A stretch of 64,000 bases of DNA from Vescimonas coprocola (GTDB lineage: Bacteria > Bacillota > Clostridia > Oscillospirales > Oscillospiraceae). How positions within the stretch are numbered: the stretch's first letter is position 1; every line of letters begins with the position of its first letter. Below are positions 1 through 7,374 of the stretch, piece after piece. Under the pieces are notes generated by a model. That model worked only from the letters and a program-made list of their open reading frames with translations, ran no database searches and was not told where the DNA came from. The position numbers and the translations under genes are program-made. The stretch covers positions 496,001 to 560,000 of the forward strand of contig NZ_AP023418.1 of NCBI RefSeq assembly GCF_018408575.1, given 5' to 3'.

Positions 1-473
1 ACTACGATGATGTGATAAGGCACCACCGAATAGGGCTGCGCCGAAAAAGAGGCAAACCAGGCGGCGGTATCGGCGGTCATCAGGGTGCCGGTCAGGGAAT
101 CCACCAGCGCTTTCAGCACATAGGTAACAATAACGGCATACCCGATAGCGATGCACAGGGAGCCCACCAGCGGCAGCCAGCCCAGCACACCGCCCACCTT
201 CCCGGCTGTTTCTCCACGGGTGGCCCAGGCATTGCGGTAGGCCCCCAGGGTGCCGGTGGCCGCCCGCCGCCCCATGGCGAATTCCGCCGGAAGGCCGACA
301 TAGCTGAAGATAAAGACAAACAGCAGGTAGATCAGCAGGAAAGCCCCGCCGCCATTACTGCCCAGTTTGTTTGGGAAACCCCATACATTGGCCATTCCTA
401 CCGCCGAACCGACCGAGGCCAGAATGAAGCCCCACCGGCTGGCAAAGCTCCGTGTGCTTTTTTGATGTTTCAT
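1..473 (-). CDS. Neurotransmitter:sodium symporter family transporter (3' part off window)
   Basis: Reading leftwards from ATG 473, the protein begins MKHQKSTRSFASRWGFILAS and continues SVGSAVGMANVWGFP. The SxGxAVGxxNxWxFP signature is the unwound first helix of LeuT/TnaT-like Na+-coupled amino-acid carriers. About 157 codons are present, covering roughly the first three to four membrane segments; the rest of a usually 440-500-residue protein lies beyond base 1. The start was chosen because GGAG lies 8 bases upstream and an earlier ATG closes after two codons. The substrate (amino acid, perhaps tryptophan or another neutral one) cannot be told from this fragment. Its own promoter lies at 535-563. 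Confidence 0.85.
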   Translation of the reverse strand, partial: MKHQKSTRSFASRWGFILASVGSAVGMANVWGFPNKLGSNGGGAFLLIYLLFVFIFSYVGLPAEFAMGRRAATGTLGAYRNAWATRGETAGKVGGVLGWLPLVGSLCIAIGYAVIVTYVLKALVDSLTGTLMTADTAAWFASFSAQPYSVVPYHIIV

Positions 474-534
474 TTCATTTTCTCCGTTTCCATAAAACAA
501 GCCGTGCCTTGCGGCCGGCTTGCTGCTCCCTGCT

Positions 535-563
535 ATTTTAGCGCTTTATATCGAAAGAGTCAA
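535..563 (-). promoter_or_regulatory. Sigma-A type promoter for the NSS transporter
   Basis: On the minus strand TTGACT (558-563) and TAAAAT (535-540) are separated by 17 bases. It sits about 60 bases upstream of the transporter start, giving a short leader. Seen directly in the sequence; activity is inferred. Confidence 0.6.
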
Positions 564-629
564 CACAGCCCCGCCCGGTATTCCAAATATCCGCAAAAAT
601 ATGCTTGACAAATTAAGGAGGACAACACC

Positions 630-884
630 ATGCAGGAATTGCAGATCGGCAGAGTTTACCGCCACTTTAAGGGCGATTATTACCTGGTGGAGGGCCTGGC
701 GCACGATTCGGAAAGCGGCGTGCCCTGTGTCATCTACCGCAAGCTGTACGGGGATGGCGGCCTGTGGGTCCGCCCGCTGGAGATGTTCCTTAGCCGGGTA
801 GACCGGGAAAAATACCCGGAGGTCCGCCAGGAATACCGCTTCCAGCTGCAGGAGATCGCCAGTGTGGCGCATCACGGGGAGTGA
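630..884 (+). CDS. DUF1653 domain protein
   Basis: An 84-residue cytosolic protein that is nearly all DUF1653: GxxYRHFKGDYY near residues 7-18, then CVIYRKLYGDGGLWVRP and an MF motif near residue 53. The family is widespread in bacteria and has no established biochemical role, so none is assigned. The ATG at 630 follows a strong AAGGAGG. It stands alone just left of the integrative-element debris. The family match is recognised from the conserved tryptophan, arginine and proline of WVRP. Confidence 0.85.
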   Translation: MQELQIGRVYRHFKGDYYLVEGLAHDSESGVPCVIYRKLYGDGGLWVRPLEMFLSRVDREKYPEVRQEYRFQLQEIASVAHHGE

Positions 885-893
885 GGCTGTCCC

Positions 894-1094
894 ATGGAGT
901 GTGAAAAGATTCACTGGGTGCTGTGCCCGGCCTGCTGGGGCAAAACCCGCACCTAGATCCGGGAGGATACCATACCGGAAAATTTCCCGCTGTTCTGCCC
1001 CAAGTGTAAACAGACCTTCCTGGTGGCAGCCCACAGTGGAAAAATAGAATACAGAGCAATCATGCCAGACGCAGAGACGCAGAGCCGAACTTGA
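894..1094 (+). pseudogene. Cysteine-rich KTR protein, broken by an in-frame TAG
   Basis: The reading frame starts MECEKIHWVLCPACWGKTRT, meets TAG at 954-956, and then continues in the same frame with IREDTIPENFPLFCPKCK and the end DAETQSRT. Together these halves match the cysteine-rich KTR family: two CPxC pairs, a KTR motif, and a C-terminal DAxTQSR. The family is typically found next to integrase or excisionase genes of conjugative transposons of Firmicutes. The premature stop falls in the middle of the zinc-binding region, so the gene is a relic unless the stop is suppressed. It supports the view that 0.9-2.2 kb is the end of a decayed integrative element. Confidence 0.75.
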
Positions 1095-1248
1095 TTCCAT
1101 TCCAGGTTTGCTCTGCGTTTTTGCGTCGAAGGAAAGGAGACAGAACCCCTATGAAAGAAATTACCGTACGCCTGCTGCTGGCTGCGGCAGTGCTTATGCA
1201 TGATATCCCGGCACGGAGGCGCTGCTGTGGCTGGAGATTATCCGCAGC

Positions 1249-2184
1249 TTGGTGGAAAAGACTACCTTTTCCTCTTACACGCAGATGGTAAAGGGGAAGA
1301 TTGCGCCGTATTTCCGAAACACCGGACTGACGCTGGACGGAATCCAAGCCAAGCACATTCAGAGCTTTTATCTGCATGAGCTGAAAACCGTGTCGTCCGG
1401 TACGGTGATCCACTATCACGCCAATATCCACAAGGCACTGAAATACGCCGTCAAAATGGACCTGATTCCCTTCAACCCCGCCGACAAGGTGGAGCGCCCC
1501 AAGAAGCAGCGGTACATTGCAGACTATTACCGGCAGGAGGAGCTGGAGAGGCTGCTGGAAGCGTCCAAGGATCATCCGTACTCCCTGCTGATTCAGATGA
1601 CCGCCTTTTACGGCCTGCGCCGCAGCGAGGCGCTGGGGCTGAAATGGGACGCCATCGACTTTGAGCGGGACACCATCACCATTAAGCACATTGTAACCAA
1701 CGCAAAGATAGACGGCAAATGTGAAATCGTCTGCGCCGACCGTGCCAAGACGAAATCCAGCCTGCGCTCCCTGCCGCTGGTCAGCAACATCCGGGAAAAG
1801 CTGCTGGCGCTGAGGGAGCAGCAAAAGGAGAATCGGCGCGTATGCGGAAATTGCTACAGCAAAAAGTATGACGGCTATGTTTTTGTGGATGCCATGGGCA
1901 ATATCTTCAACCCCAGAAGCGTTACCGCCAATTTCAGCAAGCTGCTGGAGCAGAACGGCCTGCGGCACATTCGCTTTCACGACCTCAGACACAGCTGCGC
2001 CTCACTGCTTTTGGCGAACGATGTGCCTCTGAAGCAAATTCAGGAGTGGCTGGGCCACAGCGATATTGGCACGACGGCGAATATTTACAGCCATTTGGAT
2101 TACAAGTCCAAGATCACCTCGGCAAATGTAATGGACAATCTCCTGACTCTGCCGGACACAAGGCAGACCGGCTGGCACACCTGA
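1249..2184 (+). CDS. Tyrosine recombinase (integrase), N-terminally truncated
   Basis: The 311 residues from the TTG at 1249 hold the core-binding region (HIQSFYLHEL, VIHYHANIHKALKYAV) and a complete catalytic domain: Arg in GLRRSE near residue 124, HDLRHS near 245, LGH near 267, and the nucleophile Tyr in IYSHLDY near 277. Relatives from Firmicute integrative elements are about 390 residues and carry an N-terminal arm-binding domain. Here the open frame extends only to a TGA at 1201-1203, so that domain is missing. The sequence EALLWLEIIRSLVEK just upstream of the TTG is still in frame and looks like native core-domain sequence. Lying 90 bp from tRNA-Ser, it probably once recombined at that tRNA. 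Function is doubtful. Confidence 0.8.
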   Translation: MVEKTTFSSYTQMVKGKIAPYFRNTGLTLDGIQAKHIQSFYLHELKTVSSGTVIHYHANIHKALKYAVKMDLIPFNPADKVERPKKQRYIADYYRQEELERLLEASKDHPYSLLIQMTAFYGLRRSEALGLKWDAIDFERDTITIKHIVTNAKIDGKCEIVCADRAKTKSSLRSLPLVSNIREKLLALREQQKENRRVCGNCYSKKYDGYVFVDAMGNIFNPRSVTANFSKLLEQNGLRHIRFHDLRHSCASLLLANDVPLKQIQEWLGHSDIGTTANIYSHLDYKSKITSANVMDNLLTLPDTRQTGWHT

Positions 2185-2235
2185 GCTCTTGCCGAAAATC
2201 ATGTACGCCGATGTGACCTTGAGAGAAAAGAAAAG

Positions 2236-2276
2236 CCCAGTCATATGGGCAAAAGCCTTGATATGACTGGGTTTTT
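2236..2276 (+). terminator. Bidirectional terminator between integrase and tRNA-Ser
   Basis: Perfect 11-base arms CCCAGTCATAT (2236-2246) and ATATGACTGGG (2261-2271) are followed by T5 on the plus strand; on the minus strand the stem is followed by a T-rich run. It can end both the integrase transcript and the tRNA-Ser precursor. Confidence 0.75.
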
Positions 2277-2364
2277 GGCGGAGAGTTAGGGATTCGAACC
2301 CTAGGTTCCTTTTGGGAACACGACATTTCGAGTGTCGCACCTTCGACCTCTCGGACAACTCTCC
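2276..2364 (-). tRNA. tRNA-Ser (anticodon CGA)
   Basis: The reverse complement begins GGAGAGT and ends ACTCTCC-G-CCA, forming a full 7-bp acceptor stem with the CCA encoded (2276-2278). The anticodon arm is CGACA / TGTCG around the loop CTCGAAA, giving anticodon CGA, which reads UCG. A long variable arm (GTTCCC-AAAA-GGGAAC-like pairing) and the T-arm with GGTTCGAATCC are present, as expected for a class II serine tRNA. The gene's 3' end faces the integrase remnant, a common arrangement for tRNA-targeted elements. Confidence 0.93.
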
Positions 2365-2504
2365 GTATATCTCAAGTGTAATCCCTGCTCCGGAAGAATG
2401 CAAGAAAAACACGCAAGAACAATATGAAATTGTGAAATCCGAACCCGCACAAAGCCCTGTACGGTGGACATTTTCAGCGGACGAAACGGCCGGAGCTTCC
2501 AAAA

Positions 2505-2552
2505 ATTTCGAGTGCGGACCCTTCAACCGCTTGGGTACATCTCCGTATATTT
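2505..2552. repeat. Decayed partial copy of the tRNA-Ser 5' half and its flank
   Basis: ATTTCGAGTG occurs at 2326-2335 inside the tRNA and again near 2506-2515; CTCCGTATAT occurs at 2361-2370 and again near 2541-2550. The intervening bases align with substitutions (for example CTTCGACCTCTCGGACAACT versus CTTCAACCGCTTGGGTACAT). A still weaker echo lies near 2684-2735. The rest of the 2365-2840 gap holds no convincing gene. The copy is probably a by-product of integration or excision at the tRNA. Confidence 0.55.
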
Positions 2553-2840
2553 CCGTCTGCTTTTAACTCGCAAAATCTTTTGGAGAGAAAAGCAGGAGAG
2601 AAAACATAAAAGTATTCGATTTGAAATTTTGAAAACCGGGAATTAACAGGGGTTTTCGAGGGGACGAAAAGGACAGACCCGCTGGGAATTTCGAGCCGTT
2701 CTCGTTATGACCACTTCGATGCCGCTGCGTATGAAAGCTTCGACCTAACTATCATACCACAAATTTTCCCGCCGTGCAACAGGTATTGCCGCATATTTTT
2801 CTCCGCCGCCGCATGAGATGATAGGGAGGAGGGAATCGCT

Positions 2841-3530
2841 ATGAAACCGAAGATCTATCTCTATGGGACAAGCGGCCAATACGGCAACTATCTGGCAGCA
2901 CTGACGGAGCCGGGAGCGGAGCCGGTGCTGAGCCGGGACCTGTTCCGGGCTTGCGGCTGCGACGGGCTGCTGTTGCCCGGCGGCGGGGACATCGGGGTCA
3001 CGCTGGAGGCCACGGACAGCTTTCTTATCCGGTCCTTTGCCGACAGCGGCCGCCCCATTCTGGGCATCTGCCGGGGGATGCAGGCACTGAACGTCTTTTT
3101 CGGCGGCACGCTCCACGCCCGCATCCCCGGACATCAGCAGGCGCAGGGGGATCTGATCCACCCCACGCGGGCCAGAGGACTGCTTTCGCAGCTGCTGGGG
3201 CCGGCCCCGCTGGTAAACAGCAACCACCATCAGGCGGTGCGGGTGCTGGGGGAGGAACTGTGCCTTTTGCAACAGGCGGCCGACGGCACCATCGAGGGCT
3301 TCTGCCATGAGACGCTGCCCATTTTGGGCGTGCAATGGCACCCGGAGCGCCAGAGCGGCGCCCGCCTGCGGGCGGATGCGGTGGATGCCGGGCCGCTGCT
3401 GCGGTATTTTGTGGGCCAATGCAGTTGCAAATCTGCGTCAGGACTGGTACACTGTGGGAAAAGGGGGGAGGCTGATGAAAGCCATCACACGGGAACTGAA
3501 TCTGGAGCTGGGACGGCCCACGGCGGATGA
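2841..3530 (+). CDS. Gamma-glutamyl-GABA hydrolase family protein (class I glutamine amidotransferase-like)
   Basis: A 229-residue cytosolic protein of the peptidase C26 / PuuD-like family, which hydrolyses gamma-glutamyl amides. Visible features are LLLPGGGDIG near residue 48, the nucleophile elbow GICRGMQALN near 75, NSNHHQAV near 126 and the catalytic histidine in VQWHPERQ near 163. It is slightly shorter than typical PuuD proteins (about 250). The last 35 or so residues (from about SCKSASG) are glycine-, serine- and histidine-rich, unlike the family, and overlap the next gene by 56 bp. The start ATG follows GGAGGAGGG. The true substrate is unknown, since no polyamine genes are nearby. Confidence 0.85.
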   Translation: MKPKIYLYGTSGQYGNYLAALTEPGAEPVLSRDLFRACGCDGLLLPGGGDIGVTLEATDSFLIRSFADSGRPILGICRGMQALNVFFGGTLHARIPGHQQAQGDLIHPTRARGLLSQLLGPAPLVNSNHHQAVRVLGEELCLLQQAADGTIEGFCHETLPILGVQWHPERQSGARLRADAVDAGPLLRYFVGQCSCKSASGLVHCGKRGEADESHHTGTESGAGTAHGG

Positions 3531-3831
3531 AGCCCTACGACGGCTGGAGGCAGAGCTGGAAGCGGCCCGCCATATGAACACGCCGCTGCTGAAGCTGATC
3601 CACGGGTACGGCTCCTCTGGCAAGGGCGGGCGCATCCGTACGGCCAGCCGAAAGTATCTGCTGGCCCAGCAGGAGAAGGGGCGCATCGCCGCTGTGGTGC
3701 CGGGGGAACGGTTTACCATCTTCGATGAGACCACCCGCCGGGCCTTGCAGCAGTATCCCCATCTGCGGCAGGACCGGGATCTGGAGCGGGAGAACATGGG
3801 CGTGACCTTCGTGTTTATGCGCCGCTTCTGA
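3475..3831 (+). CDS. Small Smr-domain protein
   Basis: 118 residues from the ATG at 3475, which follows a GGGGGGAG ribosome site. The Smr signature LLKLIHGYGSSGKGGRIR sits near residues 37-54. Smr domains, found at the C-terminus of MutS2 and as stand-alone proteins, are nucleic-acid-binding or nicking modules; several act on stalled ribosomes. The N-terminal part (MKAITRELNLELGRPTADEA) resembles the linker of stand-alone Smr proteins. It overlaps the upstream amidotransferase by 56 bp, so the two are probably co-transcribed. The precise target is not deducible. Confidence 0.82.
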   Translation: MKAITRELNLELGRPTADEALRRLEAELEAARHMNTPLLKLIHGYGSSGKGGRIRTASRKYLLAQQEKGRIAAVVPGERFTIFDETTRRALQQYPHLRQDRDLERENMGVTFVFMRRF

Positions 3832-3876
3832 GGAAAAAACGCTATACCACATATATTTAATACGGAGGAATGGATC

Positions 3877-4920
3877 ATGGAACGTACCTATGCAGAATAC
3901 GCCGCCCGGCAGGCCATGGAGCTGCTGGCCATCGATAGCCCCACGGGCTTCACGGCCCGTGCGGCAGATTGGGTGCAGCGGGCCTTTGAAGAGCTGGGCT
4001 ATACCGCCCGGCGCACCGCCAAGGGCGGCGTGCTGGTGGATCTGGGCGGCCGGGGCGAGGGCCTGCTGCTGGAGGCTCACGCCGACACGCTGGGCGGCAT
4101 GGTGGCGGAGGTGAAGAATAGTGGCCGCCTGCGCCTGACGCCCTTGGGCGGGATGCGGGCGGAAAACGGCGAGGCGGAGAATGTCCGGGTCTATACCCGT
4201 GGCGGGCGGGTGCTGGAGGGAACCTTCCAGCTGTGCAACGCCTCCATCCACGTCAACGGCCAGTACGGCGACACCAAGCGCACCTTCGACAGCTGCGAGG
4301 TGGTGCTGGACGAGGACGTGAAGTCCGCCGAGGAGACCCGCACGCTGGGGGTCGAGGTGGGGGATGTGGTGTGCTTCGAGCCCCGCACCCGCCTCACCGC
4401 CTCCGGCTATATCAAGAGCCGCTTTCTGGACGACAAGCTGTCGGTGGGCATCCTGCTGGGTCTGGCCAAGTACCTTAAGGATACAGGCACGGTCCCCCAG
4501 CGCCATGTGTACCTCCATGTGACGGTGTACGAGGAGGTGGGCCACGGCGGCGCCGCCAACGTCCCGCAGGGAGTGACGGAGGCCATCAGCGTGGATATGG
4601 GCTGCGTGGGCGAGGGGCTGCAATGCACCGAGCGGCAGGTATCCATCTGCGCCAAGGACTCCGGCGGCCCGTACAGCTATGAGGTGGTGGGCAAGCTCAT
4701 TGATGCCGCCCGCCGCACCGGGGCGGACTATGCGGTGGACGTGTACCCCTACTACGGCTCCGATGTGGAGGCGACCCTGTCGGCAGGCCACGACCTGCGC
4801 CACGGGCTCATCGGCGCCGGGGTCTACGCCAGCCACGGCTATGAGCGCAGCCATGTGGACGGCGTGTGGAACACCCTGAAGGTGCTGGCGGGCTATCTGG
4901 AGGCGGACGGTGTCCGGTAA
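3877..4920 (+). CDS. M42 family metallopeptidase (glutamyl aminopeptidase-like)
   Basis: A 347-residue cytosolic, dinuclear-metal aminopeptidase. Expected ligands are visible: His68 in HADTLGG, Asp185/Asp186 in FLDDKLSVG, Glu219/Glu220 in YEEVGHGG (catalytic base and ligand) and His320 in ASHGYERSH. Length and motif order match the M42 family (PepA, FrvX, YsdC), which forms large tetrahedral assemblies trimming peptides from the proteasome-like or oligopeptidase stage. ATG 3877 follows GGAGG. It is followed without a gap by an acetyltransferase that starts inside its last codons, so they form one transcript. Substrate preference (acidic versus broad) cannot be assigned. Confidence 0.92.
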   Translation: MERTYAEYAARQAMELLAIDSPTGFTARAADWVQRAFEELGYTARRTAKGGVLVDLGGRGEGLLLEAHADTLGGMVAEVKNSGRLRLTPLGGMRAENGEAENVRVYTRGGRVLEGTFQLCNASIHVNGQYGDTKRTFDSCEVVLDEDVKSAEETRTLGVEVGDVVCFEPRTRLTASGYIKSRFLDDKLSVGILLGLAKYLKDTGTVPQRHVYLHVTVYEEVGHGGAANVPQGVTEAISVDMGCVGEGLQCTERQVSICAKDSGGPYSYEVVGKLIDAARRTGADYAVDVYPYYGSDVEATLSAGHDLRHGLIGAGVYASHGYERSHVDGVWNTLKVLAGYLEADGVR

Positions 4921-5458
4921 CGCCTTCCCGCCCCGGCCCCACCTTACCACCCCACGCCTGACGCTGAATGCCCTGACCCCGGCAGACTGCGGAGACTATG
5001 CCGCCCTGTGCCGGGATACCCGGCGCAACCGCTGGTGGGGCTACGACTACCGGGAGGAGCAGCCCCATCCCCCGGAGGAGTGGTTCCTGCAGGCGTCGGA
5101 GGAGGACTACGCCGCCGGGCGGGAGCTGGGCCTTGCGGTGCGGCTCCGGGGCCGGTGCATCGGGGAGGTGGTGTTCACCCACTTCGACGGCCGCGGCACG
5201 GCGGAGCTGGGCTGCCGCATCGCTGCCGCCTATGCCGGCCACGGCTACGGCACCGAGGCATTTGCCGCCGCTCTGGCGTGGGGCCTGAAGGGCTGGGATC
5301 TGCGGCGGGTGACGGCCAAATGCTTCCGGGAGAATCATCCCTCCCGGCATATGCTGGCCGCCTGTATGGACCCCGCCGGTGAGGACGAGACGTACCTCTA
5401 TTTTGAGAAATGTATACAAAATGAGAATGATATGCATATGGATATTCTATCAGAATGA
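4910..5458 (+). CDS. GNAT family N-acetyltransferase (RimJ/RimL type)
   Basis: 182 residues from a GTG at 4910 that overlaps the end of the M42 peptidase by 11 bp. The opening TPRLTLNALTPAD, the acceptor-side IGEVVFTHF and the acetyl-CoA loop AAYAGHGYGTEAF near residue 107 are typical of RimL-like acetyltransferases, which acetylate protein N-termini or small amines. The stretch NHPSRHMLAACMDPAGEDETYLYF is shorter than usual between the SRxML helix and the last strand. The last 17 residues are encoded by AT-rich sequence unlike the rest of the gene, suggesting the 3' end was replaced at a junction near 5404. Confidence 0.85.
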   Translation: MSGNAFPPRPHLTTPRLTLNALTPADCGDYAALCRDTRRNRWWGYDYREEQPHPPEEWFLQASEEDYAAGRELGLAVRLRGRCIGEVVFTHFDGRGTAELGCRIAAAYAGHGYGTEAFAAALAWGLKGWDLRRVTAKCFRENHPSRHMLAACMDPAGEDETYLYFEKCIQNENDMHMDILSE

Positions 5459-5483
5459 AAAAATATATAATTAGATAAAAGTG

Positions 5484-5513
5484 TTGACAAATATAGACGA
5501 GATGTGATATGCT
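5484..5513 (+). promoter_or_regulatory. Promoter for the 48-residue membrane protein
   Basis: TTGACA at 5484-5489 and TATGCT at 5508-5513 with an 18-base spacer, inside an AT-rich patch. Transcription would start about 60 bases before the small gene at 5581. Confidence 0.55.
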
Positions 5514-5580
5514 CCGAGTACACCAATAAAACTATGGGGGCATCTACCGTTGTGAACCTGTGAGAGTAAGGAGAAACCTA

Positions 5581-5727
5581 TGACAAACAAAAGCGCACTT
5601 GGTTTGGGCCTCATTATAACTGCTGTCTATACATTGGGACTGGGAGCGGACCTCATAATTTATATCGGGTATGCATTTGTACTGATAGGACTGCTTATCC
5701 TGCTGTTGGAGGCCATTAAAGAGTAAC
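5581..5727 (+). CDS. Small membrane protein, unknown function
   Basis: 48 codons from ATG 5581 (ribosome site AAGGAG, 7 bases upstream) to TAA 5727. The peptide starts MTNKSALGLGLIITAVYTLG and ends LLEAIKE. Two hydrophobic stretches (about residues 7-23 and 26-43) with a central glycine-aspartate turn suggest a helical hairpin or one long membrane segment. It has its own promoter (5484-5513) and terminator (5749-5786), so it is an independent transcription unit. Local base composition is much more AT-rich than the flanking genes, consistent with recent arrival. No family is recognised. Confidence 0.6.
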
Positions 5728-5748
5728 AGCATTACATGAAGACGGATC

Positions 5749-5786
5749 GGAGAACGCTCACCTCGTGAGGTGGGCGCTCTCCTTTT
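5749..5786 (+). terminator. Rho-independent terminator
   Basis: A 15-base stem starting GGAGAACGCTCACCT around a CGTG loop and closing AGGTGGGCGCTCTCC, then TTTT. It ends the small membrane gene's transcript just before the spoVAF-like gene. Confidence 0.8.
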
Positions 5787-5844
5787 GCATATTCCCCGGC
5801 AGAAATTCCCATACTACCTCCAAACGCAAGGCGGAGGAGACGGC

Positions 5845-7257
5845 ATGAAACGGGTGAAGGATGCATTTGACGAAAGGGCGGCGGCGCTGGACGGCCTGCT
5901 GGGGGTGGGGCGCAGCTTCGACATGATCGGGCGGACCCTGCGGATCGGCGGCCGCCGAGCCAGGCTATGGGTGGTCAACGGCTACGCCGACGACACGGTG
6001 CTGGAGCGGGCTATCTCCGCATGGCTGCCCATCCCGTCGCTGGAGGACGTAGGGACATTGCAGGCCTTTGCCGACCGCTACGTCAGCGTCTGCGACGCAA
6101 CGGTGGAGACGGACCGGCTGAAGGCGGTGACGTCGGTATTCGCCGGCAAGACCCTGCTCATCATCGACGGCTTTTCCGGCGGCGTGGTGCTGGATGCCAA
6201 GCAGTTCCCCCTGCGCTCCGTGGAGGAGCCGGATACCAGCAAGGTGCTGCGGGGCAGCCACGACGGCTTCGGGGAGAGCGTCATGAAGAACGCCGCCCTG
6301 CTGCGCCGCCGCATCCGGGACTCGCAGCTGACGCTGGAGTCTTTGCAGGTGGGGACCCGCTCCCGGACGGACGTGGTGCTGTGTTACATGGAAAACCGGG
6401 TGGACCGGAAGCTGCTGGATCAGCTGCGAAAAAAGCTGGAGGCCATGGATGTGGGCTCCACCGCCATGAGCCAGGAGAGCGTGGCGGAGGCCATCGCCCC
6501 ACCCCAATGGTGGAATCCCTTCCCCAAGACCCGCTATACCGAGCGGCCGGACGTGGCGGCGGCCTCGGTGCTGGAGGGGGATATTCTGCTGATGATCGAC
6601 AACACCCCGGCGGTGATGCTGCTGCCGTGCAGTCTGTTCCGGTTTCTGGAGGAGGTCAACGACTACTATTTCCCGCCGCTGGTGGGGACGTATCTGCGGA
6701 TCGTCCGGGTCATCGTGCTGCTTCTTACACTATTCGTGACGCCGCTGTGGTATCTGCTGGTGAAGTCGCCGGATACCCTTCGCCAGAGCCTGCACTTTCT
6801 CCTGATCGAGGACGAGTACTATGTGCCGCTGATCCTGCAGCTGCTGCTGGTGGAGTTCATTATCGACGTGCTGAAGCTGGCCTCCCTCAACACCCCGGAT
6901 GTGCTCAGCAACTCCTTCAGTATGCTGGGTGCGCTGATCTTAGGGGACTTTGCGGTGCAGGCCCGATGGCTGGTACCGGAGGTGCTGGTATATATGGCCT
7001 TCGTGGCCATCGCCAACTACGCCCAGCACAGCTATGAGATGGGCTACGCCGTGAAGCTGTGCCGCATGGTCCTGCTGCTGCTCATCTGGCTGTTTGACTG
7101 GTGGGGATTCATCGGCGGTATTCTGGGGATTCTGGCCCTCATCGCCAGTACCCGTCCCCTCATCGGAAAAGGGTACCTCTATCCCCTGATCCCCTTCAAC
7201 GGCAAGGACCTGTGGGCCCTGCTGCATCACCGCCCCATTGACCGGAATAACAGCTGA
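5845..7257 (+). CDS. spoVAF: SpoVAF-like spore germination protein (GerA family)
   Basis: 470 residues from the ATG at 5845 (ribosome site GGAGGAGA). The N-terminal half is the soluble GerA-type domain: FDMIGRTLRIGGRRARLWVVNGY near the start, then the diagnostic KVLRGSHDGFGESV and NAALLRRRIRD near residues 140-165. The C-terminal half has about four to five membrane segments (from roughly residue 290), with YFPPLVGTYLRIVRVI at its start. SpoVAF and GerA A-subunits sit in the spore inner membrane; SpoVAF associates with the SpoVA dipicolinate channel. The family call SpoVAF rather than GerAA rests on length and the short N-terminus. No other spoVA or ger gene is adjacent. Confidence 0.78.
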   Translation: MKRVKDAFDERAAALDGLLGVGRSFDMIGRTLRIGGRRARLWVVNGYADDTVLERAISAWLPIPSLEDVGTLQAFADRYVSVCDATVETDRLKAVTSVFAGKTLLIIDGFSGGVVLDAKQFPLRSVEEPDTSKVLRGSHDGFGESVMKNAALLRRRIRDSQLTLESLQVGTRSRTDVVLCYMENRVDRKLLDQLRKKLEAMDVGSTAMSQESVAEAIAPPQWWNPFPKTRYTERPDVAAASVLEGDILLMIDNTPAVMLLPCSLFRFLEEVNDYYFPPLVGTYLRIVRVIVLLLTLFVTPLWYLLVKSPDTLRQSLHFLLIEDEYYVPLILQLLLVEFIIDVLKLASLNTPDVLSNSFSMLGALILGDFAVQARWLVPEVLVYMAFVAIANYAQHSYEMGYAVKLCRMVLLLLIWLFDWWGFIGGILGILALIASTRPLIGKGYLYPLIPFNGKDLWALLHHRPIDRNNS

Positions 7258-7279
7258 GGGTTGCAAAATTTCCAAAAAC

Positions 7280-7311
7280 AAGGCCGTCCCACTTGTCAGC
7301 GGGGCGGCTTT
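7280..7311 (+). terminator. Probable terminator after the spoVAF-like gene
   Basis: AAGGCCGTCCC and GGGGCGGCTTT pair with one G-T wobble around a 10-base loop, 20 bases after the stop codon. The T-run is short, so termination may be weak. Confidence 0.5.
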
Positions 7312-7374
7312 GTGCTATTCTTAGCATGGTTTTTTGTATAAAGACGCATTTCTGCGGAGAGAGGAGAGAAGATC

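Noticed and set aside
1091-1291. Possible small gene starting MKEITVRLLLAAAVLMH
   Set aside because: After about 20 residues it runs in the wrong frame through integrase sequence. More likely a deletion joint than a gene.
3307-3474. Longer N-terminus for the Smr protein
   Set aside because: The upstream frame overlaps the amidotransferase core and encodes a Trp/Arg/Cys-rich shadow; ATG 3475 has GGGGGGAG immediately before it.
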